Shown in pieces: positions 16,264 to 20,389 of a stretch of 20,389 nucleotides of DNA; position 1 is the stretch's first letter, and the number at the start of each line of letters is the position of its first letter. The DNA is from Gammaproteobacteria bacterium UBA5338 (GTDB lineage: Bacteria > Pseudomonadota > Gammaproteobacteria > Pseudomonadales > UBA5862): the NCBI GenBank assembly GCA_002408105.1, contig DHQM01000217.1, positions 1,344 to 21,732 of the forward strand. The letters are read 5' to 3'. The notes beneath the pieces were generated by a model. The model was not told the origin of the DNA. It did not search any database and was given only the letters and a program-made list of their open reading frames with translations. Position numbers and translations under genes: made by a program.

Positions 16264-17535
16264 TCAGCGAACTGCGGTGAGACTGCGCGGCAGCGCCTTG
16301 GAGAAACTGTTGTCGAGAACGTCAAGGCCCGCGTTCAGCTCTGCCTCGCTGATGGTCAGCGGGCAAAAGCACTTCACCACTTCGTCCTCTGGGCCTGCGG
16401 TTTCGATCACCAGGCCCTGTTCGAATGCGGCCGTTGTTACAGCGTCGGCGACTGCGCCGCTGCCACAGTCGATTCCCTGCATCATGCCCCGACCCTTTAC
16501 GCGCATCCCAGCGCCGGGGTGGCGTGCGAGTATGCGCCGTAGCCGGTCCGCCAGGTGCTCGGATTTGGAGCGCACAGCGGTTGCAAACTGGTCGTCGCTC
16601 CAGAACTGTTCGATCGCACGGGTCGCGGTGACGAACGCGTGGTTGTTGCCCCGAAAGGTCCCGTTGTGCTCGCCTGGCGCCCATTGGTCGAGCTCAGGTT
16701 TCAGCAGGGTGACGGCCAAGGGCAGGCCAAAGCCGCTCAGTGATTTTGACAGCGTCACGATGTCAGGCGTGATGCCGGCCGGCTCAAAGCTGAAGAAGGT
16801 CCCTGTACGCCCACATCCAGCCTGGATGTCGTCGACAATCAGGAGGATTTCGCGCTCGCGACACAGGTGAGCAAGGTGCTGCAGCCACTCGATTCGAGCG
16901 ACATTCAGGCCGCCTTCTCCCTGTACGGTCTCGACGATCACGGCGGCTGGCGTGTCAATGCCGCTGCTGTTGTCGTCCAGTGTTTTCTCCAGATAGGACA
17001 GGCTGTCCACGTGTTCGCCCAGGTAGCCATCGAAAGGCATGCGCTCAACGCCGCCCAGGTCGACTCCTGCGCCGCCACGGTGGTGTTGGTTTCCGGTCGC
17101 AGCCAGCGCCCCCAGGGTGACCCCATGGAAGCCGTTGGTGAACGCGACCACTGAAGAGCGGCCGGTGACTTTGCGGGCGATTTTCAATGCGGCCTCAACC
17201 GCGTTGGCGCCCGTGGGCCCGGTGAACTGGACCCGGTACTGCAAGCCGCGTGGTGCAAAAATGTGGTCTGCCAGGGCCCGCAGGAACTGCTCCTTTGCGC
17301 TGGTATGCAGGTCCAGCCCGTGGGTCACGCCGTCGGCCTGAATGTACTCGATCAGCGCCGATTTGAGGGCAGGGTGGTTGTGGCCATAGTTCAAGGAGCC
17401 TGCGCCGGAGAGGAAGTCCAAATAGGCGTTGCCGGCTGCATCGTACAGGTGGCTGCCCTGGGCGCGTTCGAACACGACCGGAAACGACCGGGCGTAGCTC
17501 TGTACACTTGATTCAAAGCGTTGAAAGGTTTCCAT
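16264..17535 (-). CDS. ectB: L-2,4-diaminobutyrate transaminase EctB
   Basis: EctB (423 aa) transfers an amino group from glutamate to aspartate semialdehyde, forming L-2,4-diaminobutyrate, the first committed step of ectoine synthesis. It is a class III PLP aminotransferase with the EctB-specific N terminus [25 protein letters not shown], then [18 protein letters not shown] and [31 protein letters not shown] carries the PLP-nitrogen Asp (D235/D236), and [15 protein letters not shown] carries the Schiff-base Lys264. AGGAG lies 9 nt before the ATG at 17535. The frame is open to 17748, but that extension has no homology and would begin upstream of the predicted transcription start. It is the first gene of the directon, taking the place ectA usually holds, and is divergent from ectR across 499 nt. 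Confidence 0.98.
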   Translation of the reverse strand: METFQRFESSVQSYARSFPVVFERAQGSHLYDAAGNAYLDFLSGAGSLNYGHNHPALKSALIEYIQADGVTHGLDLHTSAKEQFLRALADHIFAPRGLQYRVQFTGPTGANAVEAALKIARKVTGRSSVVAFTNGFHGVTLGALAATGNQHHRGGAGVDLGGVERMPFDGYLGEHVDSLSYLEKTLDDNSSGIDTPAAVIVETVQGEGGLNVARIEWLQHLAHLCREREILLIVDDIQAGCGRTGTFFSFEPAGITPDIVTLSKSLSGFGLPLAVTLLKPELDQWAPGEHNGTFRGNNHAFVTATRAIEQFWSDDQFATAVRSKSEHLADRLRRILARHPGAGMRVKGRGMMQGIDCGSGAVADAVTTAAFEQGLVIETAGPEDEVVKCFCPLTISEAELNAGLDVLDNSFSKALPRSLTAVR

Positions 17536-17735
17536 GGTGGATAACTCCTGGGTCAGGGTTCGGCTGACAGAAGGTGCGGTTTGTTGTGCCGCGGGGTGCT
17601 CGCCGGGGCGGCGGCTGGAGTTGCCGGGGGTGGCGACCGGAGCTTGGACTGGCGGCAAGCGACAGGGGTTGAGGTTCCTCGTGCGGTACCTGTTTGGAGG
17701 GCCGATCGAGGGGGTGGCTGAATCATGGTGCGCAA
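17536..17735 (-). other. Leader of the ectoine operon
   Basis: From the predicted ectB promoter to the ectB ATG there are about 195 nt with no credible separate gene on either strand. The only clear element is the AGGAG ribosome binding site 9 nt before the start. A leader this long leaves room for RNA-level control, but I recognise no known riboswitch or thermometer. Confidence 0.45.
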
Positions 17736-17764
17736 AGATTAGTGGCAAATTACTTAGATGTCAA
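17736..17764 (-). promoter_or_regulatory. Predicted sigma-70 promoter of the ectoine operon
   Basis: On the minus strand a perfect -35 TTGACA (17764-17759) is followed after 17 nt by TAATCT (17741-17736), which keeps the conserved TA and final T of the -10. Transcription would start near 17729 and read into ectB. The region is AT-rich compared with its surroundings. This is a consensus match; salt-induced secondary promoters may also exist. Confidence 0.6.
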
Positions 17765-17838
17765 AGAAAATGGTGCCCAGCCAACTGGAGGAACGCGTGT
17801 TTGCTGTGAGATGAGATCGATTTGGACAGCGACATATC

Positions 17839-17854
17839 CATTTGTGTGCAAATG
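17839..17854. promoter_or_regulatory. Candidate EctR operator: 16-bp inverted repeat
   Basis: CATTTGTGTGCAAATG has perfect 6-bp arms (CATTTG/CAAATG) around TGTG, the size expected for a MarR-family dimer site. It lies between the divergent ectB and ectR promoters, about 75 nt upstream of the ectB -35 and 60 nt upstream of the ectR -35. A related sequence, AGTGGCAAATT, sits over the spacer of the ectB promoter at 17741-17751. Binding by EctR is inferred from position only. Confidence 0.45.
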
Positions 17855-17913
17855 AATCGGAAGGCCCGCCTGTCTCGGGTGTGCTGTTTGCGCTCGCGGT
17901 GTACCGAATCCCC

Positions 17914-17941
17914 TTGGTGTCCGGCGACAAGGGGGTAAAAT
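17914..17941 (+). promoter_or_regulatory. Predicted sigma-70 promoter of ectR
   Basis: TTGGTG (17914-17919) and TAAAAT (17936-17941) are separated by 16 nt. The -10 matches consensus at five of six positions. Transcription would start near 17948, giving a leader of about 87 nt before ectR. Prediction by consensus only. Confidence 0.5.
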
Positions 17942-17996
17942 GAAGCGGCGCGGAGGCGAGGGCGCGCCACGGCGTGGTGGCACAGGGCTTGCTGAT

Positions 17997-18011
17997 CTTC
18001 CGGACCGGAAG
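17997..18011. promoter_or_regulatory. Perfect 15-bp palindrome in the ectR leader
   Basis: CTTCCGG-A-CCGGAAG is an exact inverted repeat ending 23 nt before the ectR ATG and downstream of its predicted transcription start. Its symmetry and place suit an autorepressor site acting as a roadblock; it is also close to the ribosome binding site. It does not resemble the palindrome at 17839. Confidence 0.4.
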
Positions 18012-18034
18012 GGCCGGCATGCACTGAGGGGGCA

Positions 18035-18535
18035 ATGACTGTGGCGGTAGAGCGGCATGAAGAAGTGCTGATTGCGCTGCGGCGCATCATGCGCGCAACC
18101 GACATGCACTCGAAGTGGCTGATGAAGCGAGTCGGGCTCACGGTTCCGCAGCTCATGATCCTGCGGGCGATTGAGAGCCTTGGCGCTGTTGGCATCGGAA
18201 GCGTGGCGGTTGAAGTGAGTCTGTCCCAGGCCACCGTGACCACGATCCTGAACCGCCTGGAACGGCGTGGGTTGGTGCGGCGGGAACGCTCGCCAACCGA
18301 CAAACGCATCGTCAATGCCTTTGTCACGGATGCCGGTCGGGTGCTCTTGCAGCAGGCGCCGACGCCCATTCAGGACGAGTTCGTCGACCAGTTTCGGCAG
18401 TTGCCCGACTATGAGCAGACCCTGATGGTTTCGGCGATCCAACGGGTCGCCCATATGATGGACGCCCACGACATCGACGCTGCTCCCATGCTCGACATCG
18501 CGCCGGTGAACGCCAAGGCGGACGCCCCCACCTGA
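18035..18535 (+). CDS. ectR: MarR-family transcriptional regulator EctR
   Basis: This 166-aa protein is a MarR-type winged helix-turn-helix dimer. In halophiles and methylotrophs, EctR is encoded beside the ectoine operon and represses it at low salt. The N-terminal dimerisation helix includes EVLIALRRIMRATDMHSKWLMKRVGLTVPQLMILRAI. The helix-turn-helix spans about 53-80 (GIGSVAVEVSLSQATVTTILNRLERRGLV), with recognition helix about 64-78. The wing has RRERSPTDKRIVNAFVT, including the conserved DKR (89-91). The C-terminal helices complete the dimer interface. The ATG at 18035 follows a GAGGGGGC ribosome binding site. It is divergent from ectB, which supports control of that operon. No ligand-binding feature indicates what signal it senses. 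The C-terminal 15 residues are Ala/Pro/Asp-rich and probably disordered. Confidence 0.92.
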   Translation: MTVAVERHEEVLIALRRIMRATDMHSKWLMKRVGLTVPQLMILRAIESLGAVGIGSVAVEVSLSQATVTTILNRLERRGLVRRERSPTDKRIVNAFVTDAGRVLLQQAPTPIQDEFVDQFRQLPDYEQTLMVSAIQRVAHMMDAHDIDAAPMLDIAPVNAKADAPT

Positions 18536-18587
18536 CCCTGTGTCAGCACCACATTCCAACTGATTGTTCTGGAGCAAAATACTCACC

Positions 18588-20084
18588 ATGACTGTGCGTA
18601 CTCGCATCGCGCCTTCACCCACAGGTGACCCCCATGTGGGCACCGCGTACATCGCCTTGTTCAACTACTGCTTTGCTCGCCAGCATGGGGGTCAGTTTTT
18701 GTTGCGCATTGAAGACACCGATCGCGAGCGCAGTTCAAGCAGTTCGGAATCTCGCATCCTGGACAGCTTGCGGTGGCTCAAGCTGGATTGGGATGAAGGT
18801 CCGGACTGCGGCGGCGCGTACGGCCCCTACCGACAGAGCGAGCGGCGGGACCTGTACACCCAGCACCTGAGTCGGCTGCTCGATCAAGGCCATGCTTTTC
18901 ACTGTTTCTGTGACGAGGAGCGACTGGCTAAACTGCGGGCACAGCAACAAGCCGATAAGCTGCAACCCGGATACGACGGGCACTGCCTGCAGCTGAGTCA
19001 GGCGCAGGTCCAGGAACGCCTTGCGCGACAGGATCCCCACGTGGTGCGCTTGGTGGTGCCACGGAAAGGGACCTGTTGTTTCGATGACCTGTTGCGGGGC
19101 ACGGTTGAAATCGACTGGCATCAGATCGACATGCAGATCCTGCAGAAAAGCGATGGCTGGCCCACCTATCACCTCGCGAGCGTGGTCGATGACCACCTGA
19201 TGGGAATCACCCACGTGCTCCGCGGAGAGGAGTGGATCAATTCGGTGCCCAAGCACCTGCTGCTGTACCAGTATTTTGGATGGCAGCCGCCGACTTTTTG
19301 TCACCTGCCGCTGCTGCGCAACCCGGACAAAAGTAAGCTCAGCAAGCGCAAGAATCCAACCAGCATCGACTACTACCGGCGCATGGGGTTTCTTCCCGAG
19401 GGACTGTGTAACTACTTGGGAATGATGGGCTGGACCATGCCGGACGAGCGTGAGAAGTTCACCCTCGCTGAGATGGTGGCAGCCTTTGATGTGAACCGGA
19501 TCTCTCTGGGGGGGCCGGTATTCGATGTGGAAAAACTGTCCTGGCTCAATGGGCGGTACCTGCGGGAAGACCACGACACCGAGGCGTTCATCAACCTTTA
19601 CCGTGCTTGGGTGGGGGATTCGGTGTCGGCGCACGCCATCGCCAAGGAGATCCAGCCGCGCGTCGAGTTGCTGAGTCAGGTGGTGGAGATGGCGGGACAT
19701 TTCGTCGCCGGATACCCGGACGTTGATGCCCTCGCCTTTGACCACGAACGGCTCACGCCAGAGGTCTGCAAGCGGGTGCTGCAGTTTGGTCTGTGGACCC
19801 TAGAGCCGCTGGCCGAGTGGAACAAGGCGGTGCTGACCGAGCGCCTGCAGTGGCTCGCCGGCGCCATGGAAATCAAGTTTCGCGACCTCTTGTTTCCGCT
19901 CTTCATCGCGGTGATGGGAAGCGCAGCTTCGTCTTCCGTGTTGACCGGGATGGAGATCCTGGGGCCGGACCTGAGTCGCGCCCGACTGCGCCGCGGGGTT
20001 GCATTGCTTGGCGGGTTGTCCAAAAAGGATGCGAAGCGCTGGACCAAGGACTATCAGGACTTGGGGCGCCCGGCCTGGAGTTGA
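18588..20084 (+). CDS. gltX: Glutamyl-tRNA synthetase
   Basis: GltX (498 aa) attaches glutamate to tRNA-Glu. The class I Rossmann catalytic domain opens with [22 protein letters not shown], whose HVGT (16-19) is the HIGH-type ATP motif. [11 protein letters not shown] and GPYRQSER bind substrate, and KLSKRKN (KLSKR 250-254) is the KMSKS equivalent. The helical anticodon-binding domain fills the C-terminal third. A zinc-type motif CxCx24C is present (C106, C108, C133), but the fourth ligand, His in E. coli, is Gln135, so zinc may not be bound normally. The ATG at 18588 matches the family N terminus; the GGAG 13 nt upstream is rather distant. A TTG at 18564 would add eight unrelated residues. 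It starts 52 nt after ectR and is followed immediately by a tRNA promoter. Confidence 0.97.
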   Translation: MTVRTRIAPSPTGDPHVGTAYIALFNYCFARQHGGQFLLRIEDTDRERSSSSSESRILDSLRWLKLDWDEGPDCGGAYGPYRQSERRDLYTQHLSRLLDQGHAFHCFCDEERLAKLRAQQQADKLQPGYDGHCLQLSQAQVQERLARQDPHVVRLVVPRKGTCCFDDLLRGTVEIDWHQIDMQILQKSDGWPTYHLASVVDDHLMGITHVLRGEEWINSVPKHLLLYQYFGWQPPTFCHLPLLRNPDKSKLSKRKNPTSIDYYRRMGFLPEGLCNYLGMMGWTMPDEREKFTLAEMVAAFDVNRISLGGPVFDVEKLSWLNGRYLREDHDTEAFINLYRAWVGDSVSAHAIAKEIQPRVELLSQVVEMAGHFVAGYPDVDALAFDHERLTPEVCKRVLQFGLWTLEPLAEWNKAVLTERLQWLAGAMEIKFRDLLFPLFIAVMGSAASSSVLTGMEILGPDLSRARLRRGVALLGGLSKKDAKRWTKDYQDLGRPAWS

Positions 20085-20085
20085 T

Positions 20086-20114
20086 TTGACAGGCCTTGGG
20101 GCGCTCCATAAAAT
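20086..20114 (+). promoter_or_regulatory. Predicted strong sigma-70 promoter of tRNA-Ala/tRNA-Glu
   Basis: A perfect -35 TTGACA (20086-20091), a 17-nt spacer and TAAAAT (20109-20114) start one base after the gltX stop codon. The discriminator is GC-rich (GCCGGCC), as in stringently controlled tRNA promoters. Transcription would start near 20121, about 6 nt before tRNA-Ala. Among the best promoter matches in the window. Confidence 0.75.
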
Positions 20115-20126
20115 GCCGGCCTTCCC

Positions 20127-20202
<76 letters not shown>

Positions 20203-20322
20203 AATCGTTTGCCGGGTCTGTACGATCAAGCCGCAGCCGGCGCAGCCTCGAGCCGCGCTGCCCACGGTGCACCGATCCGGCAATCGCGAATGTCCCCAGG
20301 GCCTTCGCAAGCCGTTTGCCTC

Positions 20323-20389
20323 GTCCCCATCGTCTAGAGGCCTAGGACATCGCCCTTTCACGGCGGTAACCGGGGTTCGAATCCCCGTG
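20323..20389 (+). tRNA. tRNA-Glu (anticodon TTC), truncated by the window edge
   Basis: The first 67 nt of a tRNA-Glu. GTCCCCATCGTCTAGAGGCC opens it, nearly identical to E. coli tRNA-Glu. The anticodon loop is CTTTCAC with anticodon TTC at 20357-20359, between TCGCC and GGCGG. The T arm CGGGGTTCGAATCCCCG is complete; the 3' acceptor strand lies beyond the window. It is probably co-transcribed with tRNA-Ala. Its aminoacylating enzyme is encoded just upstream (gltX). Confidence 0.95.

Noticed and set aside
16264..17748. Longer ectB starting at 17748
   Set aside because: The extra 71 residues have no EctB homology and lie across the predicted promoter; the ATG at 17535 has a good AGGAG.
18735..19745. 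Minus-strand 336-codon frame antisense to gltX
   Set aside because: It lies fully inside gltX, whose motifs are intact; composition is that of a shadow frame.

Overview
The window comes from a halophilic or halotolerant, GC-rich gammaproteobacterium. The evidence is a complete ectoine (compatible solute) gene set beside housekeeping genes of gammaproteobacterial type: NfuA, a YdjA-like nitroreductase, and gltX followed by tRNA-Ala and tRNA-Glu. That gltX-tRNA order, and a divergent metH/nfuA pair, recall Pseudomonadales/Oceanospirillales genomes, but I cannot name a genus from the sequence alone.

Layout. 1-2299 (-): the first two thirds of metH, running off the left edge. 2441-3031 (+): nfuA, divergent from metH. 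3064-3984 (-): an unrecognised membrane-anchored coiled-coil protein. 4152-4718 (+): YdjA-like nitroreductase. 4799-4889 (+): tRNA-Ser(GGA) with its own promoter. 4996-7622 (-): a DAACS-family acidic amino-acid symporter preceded by an ArgD-like aminotransferase. 7623-8198: a gap without a credible gene. 8199-17535 (-): one nine-gene directon, in transcription order ectB, ectC, ask, a DUF748/AsmA-like gene, ehuB, ehuC, ehuD, ehuA, ectA. 17536-18034: the control region. 18035-18535 (+): ectR, a divergent MarR regulator. 18588-20084 (+): gltX. 20127-20202 and 20323-20389 (+): tRNA-Ala(GGC) and a truncated tRNA-Glu(TTC).

How the genes work together. Ask phosphorylates aspartate and opens the route to aspartate semialdehyde. 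EctB transaminates this to 2,4-diaminobutyrate, EctA acetylates it, and EctC closes the ring to ectoine. EhuABCD is an ABC importer for ectoine/hydroxyectoine. In better-known genomes ehu genes often sit with ectoine breakdown (eut/doe) genes. Here no breakdown gene and no hydroxylase (ectD) is present, so import more likely serves scavenging or recapture of leaked ectoine. The neighbouring symporter has the binding residues of an aspartate/glutamate carrier, so it could supply precursor and amino donor; this is inference.

Most notable: the ectoine operon is rearranged. ectA, normally first, is the last gene, about 7.5 kb downstream of ectC. A DUF748/AsmA-like envelope gene is wired into the middle by a GTGA stop/start overlap with ehuB, and EhuB itself looks like a lipoprotein. 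The ectB/ectR intergenic region holds two credible sigma-70-type promoters and two perfect palindromes that are candidate regulator sites.
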